A stretch of 64,000 bases of DNA from contig JARFIW010000593.1 in NCBI GenBank assembly GCA_036346225.1, positions 558,001-622,000 of the forward strand, in the 5' to 3' direction. Positions 1 to 12,604 of the stretch are shown one piece after another. The DNA is from Platerodrilus igneus (lineage: Eukaryota > Arthropoda > Insecta > Coleoptera > Lycidae). Positions within the stretch are counted from its first letter, which is position 1. The number at the start of each line of letters is the position of its first letter. The translations under genes were made by a program, and so were the position numbers. The notes beneath the pieces were generated by a model. That model was given only the letters and a program-made list of their open reading frames with translations. It made no database searches and was not told the origin of the DNA.

Positions 1-204
1 TTATACAGGGTGATTACTTATACTAGCGCAATTGCATTTTCGCTCGTACATTTTAATGAATAAAAGTACGCTTATATTATACTGGACGTAATCATGAATT
101 TACGGAAATTTCAATTATTTCCAGATTCTTTTATATTTTAGTGGGATTTATTTGTAGAATTTGGCTTTCAATAATCTCACGTGACCCCTTATCACGTCAA
201 TATA

Positions 205-1260
205 TATCATCATCATTAGGATTTTAGTCCTGGAACTGGTTAGACGCGTACCGTCATTGTTTCCTATTCTCTGCTAACCTACACATTTCCCTGAAATTTC
301 CACAGTCTGCATCTTTCACTATCTGCGTGCAATGCTCTGATCTAAGTCTACCTCTACCTCCCTTTTTCTATCTCTGCTTGTAATATATTCCTATCTCGTA
401 TTTTGTTTTGCTTTCCACAGATATCTTTATACCCTTACTATTTCTATACCTTCTTTGTTAATAAATTTGTCTGTCCATGCTATTATCCTCGTGCATCTCA
501 AGCACAACATTCCATAAAGCTTTTACGGTTTTCCTGTATGCTTCTTTTACTGCCCCTATTTTAGAGCCGTGCTGTGCTGTGCCCCATACATATGCTTTCA
601 ACAATTTCTCTTTTTGTTTCTATGTTTGTTGTCTTCGAAAATAGCCGCGCCTCTTTCTTGTTAGGTGCAGTTCGGTTCCCCTTCTATTGTTTACAAATAT
701 ATACCCTATCTTCCCGATATTCAGTAGTATGTGAAGAGGCTTAAACAGCCTGCGGCTACCAAGATCTCCCAACACTTGAACATTTACCAAATTAGTAATT
801 TTCCAATACATCTTTTCCCACAATCAACATTAGTTGAAAATGTTTCAAAACCAACACCTGTAGTTGTTTATAATAATCATCAGATTTAAGTGCAATTGTT
901 TTTTTCATTATTAGGTTTTCCATCTTGACACTGGTTGGACGCGTACCTTCAATTATTTGTATTCTGAGCTAGCCTACACCGCTCCCTACAATTCCCACAG
1001 CCTAAATACAGTGCGGTTCCTCTTCTGTTGTTTCCTAATTATATGCCCTATTTCACCAAGTTTTAGTAGTTTGCGAAGGGAGTTAAGCAGTCTGTGGCTA
1101 CCAAGGATCCCCTAACACTTAGACATTGGTCAAATTAATAGTTTTCCAGCAAACCTTTTCGCACAATTAACATTAGTTGAGAGAATTGCAAAACCAATAC
1201 CTGTAGTTGCTTATAATAATCATCAGGTATAAGTACAGTTATTCTTTCGCCATTAGGTTT
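205..1260 (-). repeat. Duplicated LINE 3' tails
   Basis: A block coding for NFREMC...NQFQD-like residues, followed by untranslated tail, recurs on the minus strand ending near 205, 905 and 1250. The lowest copy (about 205-690) also carries the preceding YVWGTA/KALW domain, so it is a second LINE 3' fragment and not only a tail. The copies are diverged and lie head to tail. This could be tandem insertion of truncated copies or local duplication. Confidence 0.65.
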
Positions 1261-1264
1261 TCCA

Positions 1265-1860
1265 TCTTGGAACTGGTTGAACGCGCACATGCATTGATTT
1301 ATGTTCTGAACTCGCCTGCACATTTCCCTAAAATTCACACAGCCTAGACTAACCTAGGTCTACCTCTACTCCTTTTTCTTCCTATTTCTGCTTCTAATAT
1401 ATTCCGCACTATTCCCTCATGTCTTAGTAACTGGCCTATAATCATATCTTTCCTATTTCTTCTGTTTTCCACATACTTCTTTTTTTCTCTATCATTTCTA
1501 GTACCGCTTTGTTCTTAACTTTGTCTGTCCGTCATAATTTCATCATACGTCTGTAGCACCACATTTCAAAGGCTCCTACAATTTTCCTGCCCGCTTCTCC
1601 TACTGTCCAGGTTTCACAGGCATACAGTGCTGTGTTCCACACATATGTTTTAAGCAATCTCTTCCTTGTTTCTATGTTTGTCGTCTCTGAACACAGTAGT
1701 TGCTTTTTCTTGTTAAATGTAGCAAAACCTTGTGCTAATCTTTGTTTTATATATGTTGCCCTCTTCCCATCTTGCGCTATTCGGCTTCCTAGGTAGTAGA
1801 AATCCGTAACCTCTTGTAAGTTTTCGTTACCTATTTGTTTCTAGTTTTTAATTTACTTTC
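1265..1860 (-). pseudogene. LINE post-RT C-terminal domain
   Basis: Minus-strand translation gives FYYLGSRIAQDGKR, then KRLLKTYVW, ETWTVGEAGRK and FEMWCYRRMM. This is the conserved block that follows the reverse transcriptase in RTE-like LINEs. It ends with the NFREMC and NQFQDGKPNG segments. It belongs to the same element as the RT at 3130-4200 and is separated from it by an inserted repeat. Frame changes are needed, so it is not functional. Confidence 0.75.
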
Positions 1861-1884
1861 CCCTCCTTTGCATACTAGTAGTTT

Positions 1885-2985
1885 AGTTTGCTACGTACCA
1901 AGACGTAGCCAGAAGAAAAGTGAATACCAGGCTAACTACCAAACGCGGAGAGTGGACGGATTCACTTATATACTAAAAAAACCCAAAAAAAAGCACGTCG
2001 CCCACGATTATGTATTAACAATAAAAATAAATTAAAATTTCTTGATTCACGTAGACAAAGAAAAGTATTAAATTTAAGTTATATTGTAAAGAACAAATGT
2101 AATAAAACTCATTGAAAAAAAAGTAATGCTTAAATTTTCTCAATAGCAAGTGTGTTAAATTAAAGTATTAAATGTAGATTTTCTCAATAGCTCGTGTGTT
2201 AAAAATTAAAGTACTAAATGTAGGTTTTCCCAATAGCAAGTGTGTTAAATTAAAGTATTAAATGTAGACCAAGTTGTAGTAAGAATTATAGAAGTATAAC
2301 CAAAAACCACTAGCGAAGCTAGCTTTTAAACATGTATGGTGAATTGGTTTCACAACATCAACCGCTGATAAATAATAATCCTCGATGTGGATAAAAGAAA
2401 ACGAGTCACATACTTCTATGCGTCGGGATGCTTATCTTCCAAATCCATCGGGGGTAAGTCAGCACAGCAACGCCACGGTAGTCAGGATCCATTCGCCCTG
2501 CCACCGTACTGCAGCAGCGGTCTACAGACAAAAGCAGTTGGCCTACGTCAACGAACAGTTGGGCCTACATAAATAAAGAACCAATTTGGCCTCCAGCTAA
2601 GAGCTAAAAAGAAAATCTGATTAGAATGGGTAAGCGCGGGAAAACTCACCGATATACGCAAGATACCTCTTACTTGTCGAAAAAAAACCGTGCATCTCTG
2701 CAGAAAATATTTCAACGCACAAGCTGCAGAATCAAATTAAAAATTGATTCAAATAACACGAGTTCGAACTGCAATCCTCGCGTTATCAAAGCGCGATTAG
2801 CAAACTGGAGAATACGCTATCAACTAATAGTAGGAACTATTATATCGGCAAGTCTTTAGGTGGGAAACACAAGAGAAAGCAATTATACGTTATTAGAATG
2901 TTTAACAAATTAACGGATACATATAACGAGGTATTGACTATTTAATTTATCGAATAAATTTTCGTTTTAGAATAAATAAATTTGA
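1885..2985 (+). repeat. Unclassified interspersed repeat, copy 1
   Basis: This segment resembles 42815-43985 in the same orientation. Matching blocks include the start (GCTACGNACNANGACGTAGCC-like, near 1890), the middle (CGTCGGGAT near 2419, GGCCTCCAGCTAAGAGCT near 2589) and the end (AACGGATAC near 2913). The two copies differ in the centre, where each has its own tandem repeats. I see no transposase, RT or clear terminal repeats. It interrupts the minus-strand LINE here and a Tc1-like element at 42.8 kb, so it behaves as a mobile non-autonomous element. The exact ends are uncertain by tens of bases. Confidence 0.6.
2134..2272 (+). repeat. ~45-55 bp minisatellite, three copies
   Basis: The unit TTTTCTCAATAGCAAGTGTG plus TTAAATTAAAGTATTAAATG recurs three times with small changes. 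It is internal to the interspersed repeat and absent from the second copy of that repeat. Confidence 0.75.
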
Positions 2986-3059
2986 AGTAAATGTTATGAT
3001 TGCGTGTACTATTGTAACAAGGTAAAAATACAGGATGAGGTTTTGAATAGAAACAGAAG

Positions 3060-4200
3060 CTAGGTGAATGAAAAACGAATTACCAGAAAAAGAACGTATT
3101 TGAATCTATCGTCGACGATAAACGTAACAACTTTTTTTTTGCTAATTTCCATATCGTATTTCTGTATTAAAACTGTTTCCATTTCATTAAGAGCAGCTTC
3201 TAACTCTTCCCTGCTAGATGCTAATACCGCTATATCATCTGCAAATCTAAGCATATCGATTTTTGTCCCAGCATAATAATTTCAAATGTCTTTCTGAATT
3301 TGACAGTGTTAATTGTCTCTTCGATGTACGTGTTAAAAATTAATGGGGAAAGGGCATATCTCTCTGTCTCACCCCTTTCCTAGTATTTACTTCTCTACGT
3401 TCCTGCTATAATTCTATTACCGCTGTTTGCTTTTTGTGTAAGCTATGTACTATCCGTCTATCCCTAAAACTCATTCCAATCTTTTTGAGTATTTCGAACA
3501 TATTTTTCCATTTTACATTGTCGAATGCTTTTTCCAGATCTACAAACCCTATATACACGCTTTACACTTTTTCTATTCTTTTTTCTATTATCACCTTCAG
3601 AGTTAAAATAGCATCCCGTGTTCCCCTATTTCGCCTAAACCTAAATTGATATTCTCCTACTATTTCTTCAGCTCGCTTTTCCGTTCGTCTTTGTACAATT
3701 ATGAATAATAATTTTGACACATGTGCGGTCAAACTTATTGTTCTAAAATTTTCACATCTATCCTAGCCCCACCTTTTTAGTATAATGAATATGATGCTAC
3801 ATTGGAAATCTTTGGGTTTCTCGCCTGTCTCAACATATACCTTACAAATTGGAACAGACGTTCTGTTACTGCTTGTCCGGCGGCTTTTTGAGTTTCTGCT
3901 TGCACCTTATCTGTACCCGGCGCCTTACCATTTTTCAGACTCTTTAATGCTAATTCATACTCATCTCTAAGTATAGGATATCCCAGGTCATCCTTTTCAA
4001 CGTCTGATTCCTGATCTAATGATGTTAATTCCTCTCCTGAATATAAATTCTCTATATATTCCTGCCATCTAGCTACTTTCTCTACATTTTCTATAATGAC
4101 GTTTCCTCCCGCATCCTTTATATTTTTGCTACATGGTTTTATATCCTTAAAAGTAATTGTAATTAATTTGTATACTTCGTCTGTCTTTCCTATTTCCATC
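3060..4200 (-). pseudogene. LINE reverse transcriptase (RTE-like)
   Basis: The minus-strand translation contains successive RT blocks in three frames. An N-terminal part holds NGKAPGTDKVQAE (about 3900-3950). Next come FRRNRGTRDAIL (about 3630), GFVDLEKAFDNVKW (about 3530, first catalytic Asp) and GVRQ (about 3370). The catalytic box LRFADDIAVLAS sits near 3230-3254. The family copies element RNA into DNA at a nicked target. Coding similarity fades after KKK at about 3130, close to the border of the inserted repeat. Frameshifts and stops make it inactive. Confidence 0.85.
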
Positions 4201-4976
4201 TTAGTTTGTACCTCGTTGCACTTTTCATCAATTCATTGTTCTTTAGCTTTCCTGCATTTGCGAGTAATTTCCTATTTTATGGCTTTGTATACCTATGTTA
4301 TTACTGTATTTATCGGTTTAGATTCTAATCTAACCACAAGTACTCTTTCGTTCTTTTTTAAGTAGTTTTCTATATGTTGTCCTATTTTTTTTCGCATAAC
4401 TATCCCCACATCCGAATTTCCTTCCTCTGATCCTATATGAATTACCTTAAAGTCTCCACTCCAAAAATTCCCCGCCTCTGATCGCTGATCCCAACTATGT
4501 ATAGTGCTAACCTATCCATTTTATTTTTAAGTTCTCTGGCTTACCTACTTGCTACATACTTCTGACATTCCACGTACCGAGTTGCAGAATGTTTACGACT
4601 CTTTTCGTATGCTTTCCGATCATATCCTCCGCAATAGTTCTTCGAATTGGGGACTATTTTAACTTCGAAATCGTTTACCCAGAAGATGCCATCACGTTAC
4701 TTACGATTTTTAGGTACGCTGTGTACTTGGGAGGTAATGTCGTAGTTTTTCGTTGCCTTCCATATCGCAGTCATGTATCTTAAAATGTCATACCGACCCC
4801 TATAGTCTCTGCCACTTTAAGTACCGAAAAGGCTGCTGCCCTTTTTCTGGGACCTGTCTTAGTCTGTTTTCTTACTAAAGATCGTACTACTTGGGTTGAC
4901 TCTATAGTTTGCCTCCAAAGATCACTGAAACGCGGATGCCATTTTCTTCTCCAAGGTGCAGGTCCATTCGGAACGG

Positions 4977-4980
<4 letters not shown>

Positions 4981-5012
<32 letters not shown>
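4981..5012. repeat. (AT)n microsatellite
   Basis: Sixteen uninterrupted AT dinucleotides. Confidence 0.98.
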
Positions 5013-5014
<2 letters not shown>

Positions 5015-5706
5015 CAGTGGATTTTTAAAAAACGAGATCGCCTCTGTTGGGCCGTCATAAAATTTTCTGAAAATAAAAATAAATTCTTACTCTACCTTTT
5101 GAACGCCTCCTAAATTCCTGCACACCCTGGCTAGCTCAGAAATCTGCTTCTTCTTGAATACCTACCATCCTAAGTACATTCCTTTCTCAGAAACACAGTC
5201 AAATGAAATTACCACTCAAATAATGCAACAAGACATATAACCTTTTTATTTACACATATTAACAAGTTTCCATTAGTAAGAAAATATTTACACATTGGTA
5301 TATATAGTTTGATAAAAACTGTTAACATCTCAAATTTTAAGTCTTTTAAAATTTTATGATTTTAATATATTTCAACAATTTTATTTTAGACGAGTAGATG
5401 GGCCCGTCGTGCAACCCTAAATTGATTTTTAAACTGGTCTATTTTGAGCTCAGTATAACCCAGTTACTCTAAATGCTTTTAAACCTCGCATTTTTAGTTA
5501 AAGTAAAGCTAAAGACCCGTTTACTCCTTACAACAACATTTTATATCATCAATAAACATTTTTAAATAATCAATATTAATTGTCCTGTACATATACCCCT
5601 TTAAATGAGGTTTTATGGTAATAAAATACAGCCCCAATAAGTCAAAACACTCAAGCACAAATTATCAGCACAACTGTTCAAGCCAAAAGCAAGAAATTAA
5701 TTTTCC
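5013..5706. other. No gene seen
   Basis: AT-rich DNA with stops in all frames. A minus-strand ORF entering from 4780 is probably 5' LINE sequence read through the AT tract and has no recognised motif. Confidence 0.6.
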
Positions 5707-5895
5707 TTACCTGGAGTAAGCTTCGTCCATCGTTACCTCTGAAGATGTGTACCAAAAACCTTCGTCGTTGTGTCCATATACTTCGTGATTATGCCTGGAT
5801 CCAACTGATCCCCACTCACTATTCAAATCTCTGCAATCATCTTTAGTATTTCTACCCGAATAATTGTATTGACCAAACTTAACCTTCCATACCAC
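5707..5895 (-). other. Possible exon remnant
   Basis: A 62-codon minus-strand open frame with ordinary protein-like composition (GQYNYSGRN, GSVGSRHNHEVYGH, EGFWYTSSEV) ends at a good donor-like CAG|GTAAGG at about 5706-5715. Upstream, protein-like residues (RYNRMKGWYLGKRIEKLN) continue in the same frame beyond a stop near 5910. It could be a decayed host exon or part of an old transposon. No family is recognised. Confidence 0.25.
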
Positions 5896-7101
5896 TACAC
5901 TTCACGCATACTAGTTAAGCTTTTCGATTCGCTTACCCAAGTACCATCCTTTCATTCGATTGTATCGTGTAATAACAGCACCTCTTGTAACGCTAGCATC
6001 CACTTGTGCAAATCACTTTTAATACATTCCGGTACGTTACTACCAGCTACACACACTTTAAAATAGGATGTGATATGCTTCTTCAACGCATAAACAACAA
6101 TCAGTACAACGGAAGAGCAGGTAATAGCAATTACGTTAGAGATCTAAACGATATAAGATCTAAGAGCAAGAGAGCTTTAATATCCCTCCTAGAGTATTTA
6201 TACGCTTTTCAATACCCCTCACGAAATCTCTTTCCATTGAAACGCATATTTTTAAAACCAAATCTCCAAATTTTGATCGCAACGTCTAAAAAATTCCAAG
6301 TTTACCGTGCTGTTATTATGAAATTCGTTAAATAACATCAACGGACGCGAGCTTCTCAAAACTGCTATCCATAGACCAATAATATTGCTTTCCCCTGTTA
6401 TAACGTTCCACTTCTTAGCTACCTTTCTTCGTTTCACCCATATTTATTGTCTCTCTTAGAACCCTTCTCAAGCTACAGAAAATCGATATTGTTGCTGGCC
6501 TTCAAGTCTCCCGTGTATTTTAGACATGTGTTGTAACCAACATTTTATTATACGTGGTCTCTGTCTGTTTTACATTATAGATCTTTCCTTTCACTTAGTC
6601 TTGAAAGCATTTGTTATATTAGCAGCTTGTCGGACCGACCGTTACAAACAATTACATAGAAATTCTGTCTCAACGTATAATTCAGTTCTTTAGAACTTGA
6701 CATTTAACTAACAGGTGTTTCTTCGACGCAACTTGTCCGTTTAAAATAATAATTCCGAGTTAAACACTTAGGATTTGTATAACCAACGCTTCGTTTATTT
6801 AACTGAAAATATGCGTTTAAATTATTGATTTTCTATACTCGAACGCTCCGTTTCTTATCCCATGGGCTTGACTTAAAACTATTACAACTAATTTATGCGT
6901 ATCCTTGAGTTTTCATGTACCCTAAAGCTTCTTCCCTTTATGCAATTTTAACCTTCTAATTTAGAAATACAAAATATATTAATAACTGTCCGTCTTCACT
7001 ATCTAAACTGATTAATTTGGCGCGTAAATAAATTGTTCCTATTTCCTATATAAGCAGTTTTAAAATTTATTATCTAGACCTATTTAACCTATAATTCCAC
7101 G

Positions 7102-7106
<5 letters not shown>
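5896..7106. other. No gene seen
   Basis: AT-rich sequence with short random frames only. The first ~200 bases may extend the possible exon remnant. Confidence 0.6.

Positions 7107-7141
<35 letters not shown>
7107..7141. repeat. (AT)n microsatellite
   Basis: An AT dinucleotide tract directly abutting a TGCTCTG repeat cluster. Confidence 0.97.
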
Positions 7142-7142
<1 letters not shown>

Positions 7143-7335
7143 CTCTGAGGTTTCCTTTGTTCAACTCGAGCCCCACTATTCGGTCGACATTAAATGCTCT
7201 GAGGTTTACCTTTTACTAAAGCCCAACAACTTGGGTGCCATTAATGCTCTGCGAAATGTTCCAAAAATGGACCATAAATGCTCTGCAAAAGCTCCACAAA
7301 TGGGCCGCCATAAATGCTCTGAAGTTGTGGGTAGT
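7141..7335 (+). repeat. Degenerate TGCTCTG tandem repeat
   Basis: Five units each start with (ATAA)ATGCTCTG and continue with a purine-rich GAGGTTT- or CAAAAG-like stretch, then GGNCGCCAT-like sequence. Unit length falls from about 54 to about 36 bases across the cluster. Confidence 0.7.
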
Positions 7336-8708
7336 AGAGCCAATTTGAACTTTTTGCTGCTTATCCCTAAAAACACTAAATTCATCAGTGAAGTTCGCCA
7401 CGGCTGCTCAGCTGCTATCTGAAATACACTACCATACTACTCTACAAAAGCAAACGCGGCTACAGTAACGATTTATTCATAGAAAAAATCTACACCAAAA
7501 ATCCTCATCAATCCTTATTACACACATTGGTTAAATTACAAACATTTTTCTTTGAAACAATACATTATTCCTTCAAATATTTCCTGATTAATTTTCATAC
7601 AAAAAAAGAAAATTTTATTTTAAAGTAACAGGGTCTTTTCATAAACCTTACCTTACCCTAGGTTTAATAAGAGCTCATAATAAAACCTATAAACAATTGT
7701 GCTAATTTTTGCACAACAAAATAACATACGTCCCTTTTACCTTGTACATAGACAAATATTACATAACTTATTTTACGCATATAAAATTCCCACATAAAAA
7801 TATGGTCAAATAATGAATAAAAAAAGGTTATTCGGCACCTTTTTTAGTCCATTAAATTTATAGAAATTTACCCATTAGGCATAAAATATCATTATACACC
7901 AAAAAAATTCACAAAAGCAATTATATACAAAGATCTGTTACTTGGAGTGCACCACCACACATGTATCCACAATTATACCATCGGTGACCGTTGCCCTCAT
8001 CAATGACTGCACGTTCGGGAACCTCCCCAAGTTGTATTATACTATTTTAGACTGCTAGCTGCTACTCTATTTTCTTAATCACTGCTTGACGATACAGCCA
8101 GACTCCTCCAACTCTGCTACTGGTCCAATTTACCATGTGAAACGCCCATATCGGTCCAGCAACCATTTCTACTGGAATTTTGTGCATGCCTTGCACCAAC
8201 AACCGTATATAAAGTAGTTTGTACTTACTTTCATCAAGTATGTTTCGGATTTAAACTAACTTTTTCATTACCTTGTATATTGCTAGTACAAACTGTACAC
8301 CGATTTTGTATAAATTTTATTTTAAGTACTATATAATTACTGGTTCACCACTATTAGCGGACGCGTCAAAGAAAATCAAGCCCTACTACCACCTGCTTCA
8401 AAATACTCGCACCTCCGTTGATACAAACAAAACAGCCTTCTTGGTAAAATTTTAAACGGTTAAAACATTTATTAAAAACCCCTCACACATAACGCTCAAC
8501 TGCCACTTTAATTTCGAAAACACGTGTATAGCTTTCACCAATTCTGTGTAAATTTCTACCCTAATATCAACTGCCACCGAAATCTCAGAATGTCGACGAT
8601 ACAAACAAAATCTTTTTTACGAAAGCACAAGTTTCGCGTCGCAACGGATATTCACTTCGTCGAATCTTAGCCACTACTCTCAAACGTTTATAACAAACGT
8701 TTATAATA
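7336..8708. other. No gene seen
   Basis: AT-rich, with many stops and no recognised coding or repeat signature. Confidence 0.6.
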
Positions 8709-8709
8709 A

Positions 8710-8753
<44 letters not shown>

Positions 8754-8757
8754 CACA
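8709..8757. repeat. (AT)n microsatellite
   Basis: A nearly pure AT tract of about 45 bases. Confidence 0.97.
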
Positions 8758-11700
8758 CCAGGACAGAAAAGGAGTATATAAATCATCATATAGGTATTTA
8801 TACCAACAAGGATAGTGGTAAAAGTTTCTCTATCTTTATTTAATCATATTCAGCTCAGTGGGGGTGTGCTTAAATTCGTCTCGACTAGCTGCCGGCTAAA
8901 GATTTTTCAGAAGTACAATTTTTGACCTAAATGTAGTTGTAAATGTCAGTTAGGTACTAGCATAATAATATGTCAATATGGAATAATAATTATTATGTTC
9001 AATGTAAACGATTTAACATTTTACTACATTACCACTATAATTTTCGCAGACGTGGATTTAGTTTTTTTTATTAATTTTTCTTTAATTACAACGGCCAATC
9101 TCTTGCTGCCCTACCGTCACAACCACCCGATTCGTACGTGTCTTGAGCCTTACACACACTGAGATGTGACGTCCCTGTAAATAAACATGATAAGAGTGAT
9201 ATAAAACGATTAACGCAGTTACAGTATATTTGATGAATATCTTTCAGAAAGGATCTGACAAAAGTGGAGGTACATTTCTAATGGAGTGTGACATCTACAT
9301 TTAGAAAACCATCAGGAATGTTTCAACAAGCTTTAGAGCTAATCGTCGATTACCTCAAACTACCTTAACCATTGTGTTTATCATTCTATTTTTAGTATTT
9401 TTTATTTACCTTCACGTATTAGTTGTGTTTACTAGGTATTATTTGCAACTGTTTTACTGTCTCAATCTCCTCGCCACAAAATAATACCATAATCGAGGAA
9501 GCACCCTACCCATATGATAATAGGTCTATAATATAGGAGTTTGCAAAATGATATAAGTATGCTATTGAATTATATTACTCACCTGAGGCTACTAAAATTT
9601 TCTTTCATAAAGGAAACGTAGAATACATTGTAGTGAAAATTAGTTGCATACATATGAAAGCTCGATCACGTTAATGCAAACAAGTTTAAAATACACAGAA
9701 GATATTTGTTTTCCCATTATAGTTGGCGAATCTGTCATTCGCAAGTAATTGATGGTCACCGCTTGAGAGAATGAGGAATGATCAAATTTTTGCTGAACGA
9801 ATGCACTCCAAATTCATGTAATAAAGGCTGAAGATATGTACCGCGGGTACAGATCCGAATTCATGCATCCCTTGTAATGAACCCAATGCACTGTGAAATA
9901 GCCAATACAATCGAAAATATGCACTCAGTCAGTGGAAAAAGAATTCTCTGGATTCCATTGCCTCTGCAACTAGTCGTTCTGAGAAGTGATTGATCGGAAC
10001 TTCCTAACGTGTAGTATGACATTTGACGTACGTCTGTAACAAACATCTCAATATACGAAAGTGGAAATCTTTTAATTCTACACAGTTGGACCCTAAATGA
10101 ATAAATAATGTTCATAAATTCCAGCGGAGGAAGACTTCACAACTATATGATTTAATATCGAGTGTAATCGAAATGAAGGACTAAGACGCTGGGGGTATGT
10201 CTTAATATACATTATACTTCCTGGCAATTTCCTCTGGCACCCTTAATAACCAAAGAGTGTTAGATTCAGTGTGCCTCCAACTCTTTCCTGTTTCCTTCCC
10301 TTGATTACATTTTATTATCTTATTATAATTTTTAACATAATAAGAAATGACGTGGAGTATTTCTGCAATGTAAATGTAATTAAGGTCATCTGTACTCCCT
10401 ATAAAAATGTTACGCCGACGTCTACACATGAGTAAGATTTAATGAAGCTTTGTGATAGTAGTGTATATTTACCTACTTAAACCCCCGACTTATTTAGCTT
10501 AGGGTTAGGGATAGAAGTAATCACGAGTTGAATTTCTCTTCTTCGAAACTGTTAGATACATAGTAGCGGCAACACTGAAATCCCAATTAATTCCAGGATT
10601 ATTTCGTATTGTTCATAAACTTTAGTTTACCGCAATAAGAACTGAATTCCTTTGATGCTAGGAGATGAAGACTTTAAATCATGTTTCTAATACAGGCTAT
10701 CAAAAAAATAAATGCTGCAGTGACAAGAGAATAATGAAGTGTAGCAATCTTCTTGGTCTACAGAATGGATAATGGTATTCACATTTGTTTGTGTCGCATT
10801 GTTTTTTTAAACTGGGGTTGTTCCCATTCACATTATCTCTCAAAATTACATTTTTAAACATTTCGTGGCATATGGTTTTGATAAAAGGGGCTCTATGTAC
10901 GACATTATTTTTAAAGCGGGTTGAATCCAATAGAGCTTTGTAGTTCTATAAAGTATAGGTTTGCGACACTACAGTAAATTCACAAGGGAGTCATTCTTTC
11001 TGAATAAATTGGAAGAACGTTACATTAACATAGGTTTGCTTTTGTGCTTTAGCTACTGTCTTAGAAATTATGTATCCAATGTAGGGGAAATTTGCTTTTA
11101 TACTTAACCCAAAGTTATTTGTTAACTTACAGTATTTTAATGCGTAGCTTTCTATTTCTCGCTAATGATAACATTTCTGGACCGTTATTCTAAATTTGAT
11201 ATCTACAACTTTACGAAAATTGAGCAGAATAAATAATATCCATGTCAAAATTCAATTTCGATCGATTCATAGTTCCAGCTTGTTAAAACATAATAACTTG
11301 TAACAATTACAAAATTCTGTGCATTATTAGTACACATTTTACATTTTACGATTATTCTTATAAAATAGAAGACTAAAATAGGAAGATTATGCATTAATGA
11401 AGAAAGGAATAAAAAATGCTTATTAATAATAAAAAATAGTTACAACAAACTGATGAGCACCTAATCGTAAGTCATTCATTGGGTTTTTAAATAGTAACAC
11501 AAACTGGGAAACGCATTAAATTGTAACCTCGTAAGGTAACTTTCGTAAGTAAAGCAACAATGTATCATAATTTTTATAAAGTAAGGCAAGAATTGAATTG
11601 TAATAAAGAAGAAACAAGGACGCTCTAAGAGTGGACCCAGTGATACTTGCATAAATACGGGCCAACATAGTTCGGACATGCGTTTACTACTACTTGCTTT

Positions 11701-11899
11701 TCTAACATTCCTAAAAATATACCTTCTTTCTATCTTTTATATGATTCTCACCAATAGGAATATTGCTTAAAAATGAAGGTAATTTTGAAATCACTAGACC
11801 AACATATACATAAAAGTCATAATCTAACTTTGTTTTGTGCTACATGCGTAGTGTCTGATACTATAACAAATACGCCCATAGTGGAACCAAACGAACCGA
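8758..11899. other. No gene seen
   Basis: About 3.1 kb with only short open frames whose translations show no family motif. Confidence 0.6.
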
Positions 11900-11901
11900 T
11901 A

Positions 11902-12602
11902 GGACACTTCGCCGTCGTCAGTTCGCCGTCGCCAGTTCGCCGTCGCCAGTTCGCTGTCGCCAGTTCGCTGTCGTCAGTTCACCGTCGCCAGTTCGCCATG
12001 CCAATTAATTTATTTACCAAAATTTATTTACCAAATGAAATAAAAATTAAGCATTAACAATTTTTTTAATTGAATTTATTTAGGTATTTAAAAGTATGAT
12101 TATATAGAAATGAATAAGTACATAGCTATTAAGTATCTATTAAACAATTATTGCAAGCATTGAATTCATATTAAGGATTACGAACCCATGTGATAGTTAG
12201 GAGCAATTCCGTGAAGATATTTAATAATGTAATACTTTTGAAAGTTTCGCACTATGCGCAATATGATGGCATTTGCCTCTTTCAAGAGTATAACATTATT
12301 AAGTATCCTCGCAGAATTGCTTATAACTATCAGATGGGCCCGTAAACTTTAATATGAATTCAATGTTTGCAATAAGTATTTAATAGATACGTACTTATTC
12401 ATTTCTACATAAATATACTTTTAAATACCTAACAAAATTAAATTAAAATAATTGTTAATGCTTAATTTTTATTTCATTTGATAAATAACTTTTGGTAAAT
12501 AAACTAATTGGAACGGCGAGCTGCCGACATCGAACTGACGACGGCGACGGCAAACTGGCGACGGCGAAGTGGCGGCGGCGACCTGGCGACGGCGAAGTGT
12601 CC
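11902..12602. mobile_element. Foldback-type element with minisatellite arms
   Basis: The two halves are inverted copies of each other over most of the 701 bases. The left end reads GGACACTTCGCCGTCG and the right end is its complement, CGACGGCGAAGTGTCC. TA flanks both ends, fitting a TA target duplication. Each outer arm has a GC-rich minisatellite built on (TTCGCCGTCGCCAG)n, at about 11907-12000 and 12515-12595. The inner arms are AT-rich and pair around a loop near 12255-12290. No transposase is present, so it would need one in trans. The GC-rich arms stand out against the AT-rich surroundings. Confidence 0.85.
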
Positions 12603-12604
12603 TA

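Larger units (their letters stand above)
205..4960 (-). mobile_element. RTE-like non-LTR retrotransposon remains (composite, interrupted)
   Basis: Read on the minus strand, this span gives the parts of an APE-type LINE in order. A short endonuclease N-terminus (TWNVRSM) lies near 4557-4585, then the reverse transcriptase at 3130-4200, the post-RT domain at 1265-1860 and the tail down to about 205. Most of the endonuclease core is missing between its N-terminus and the RT, so the copy is internally deleted. A ~1.1 kb unrelated repeat separates the RT from the C-terminal domain. The 3' end at 205-222 is a short ATG/AT-rich run, as in RTE-type elements that end in short repeats. Many stops and frameshifts show it is dead. 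The RTE assignment rests on the FADDI motif, the GKAPGTD motif and the YLGSRI C-terminal block; a related clade is possible. Confidence 0.8.

Noticed and set aside
11773..12057. 94-codon plus-strand ORF
   Set aside because: It runs into the foldback element's minisatellite arm; repetitive SPVRRRQ-like residues come from the repeat.
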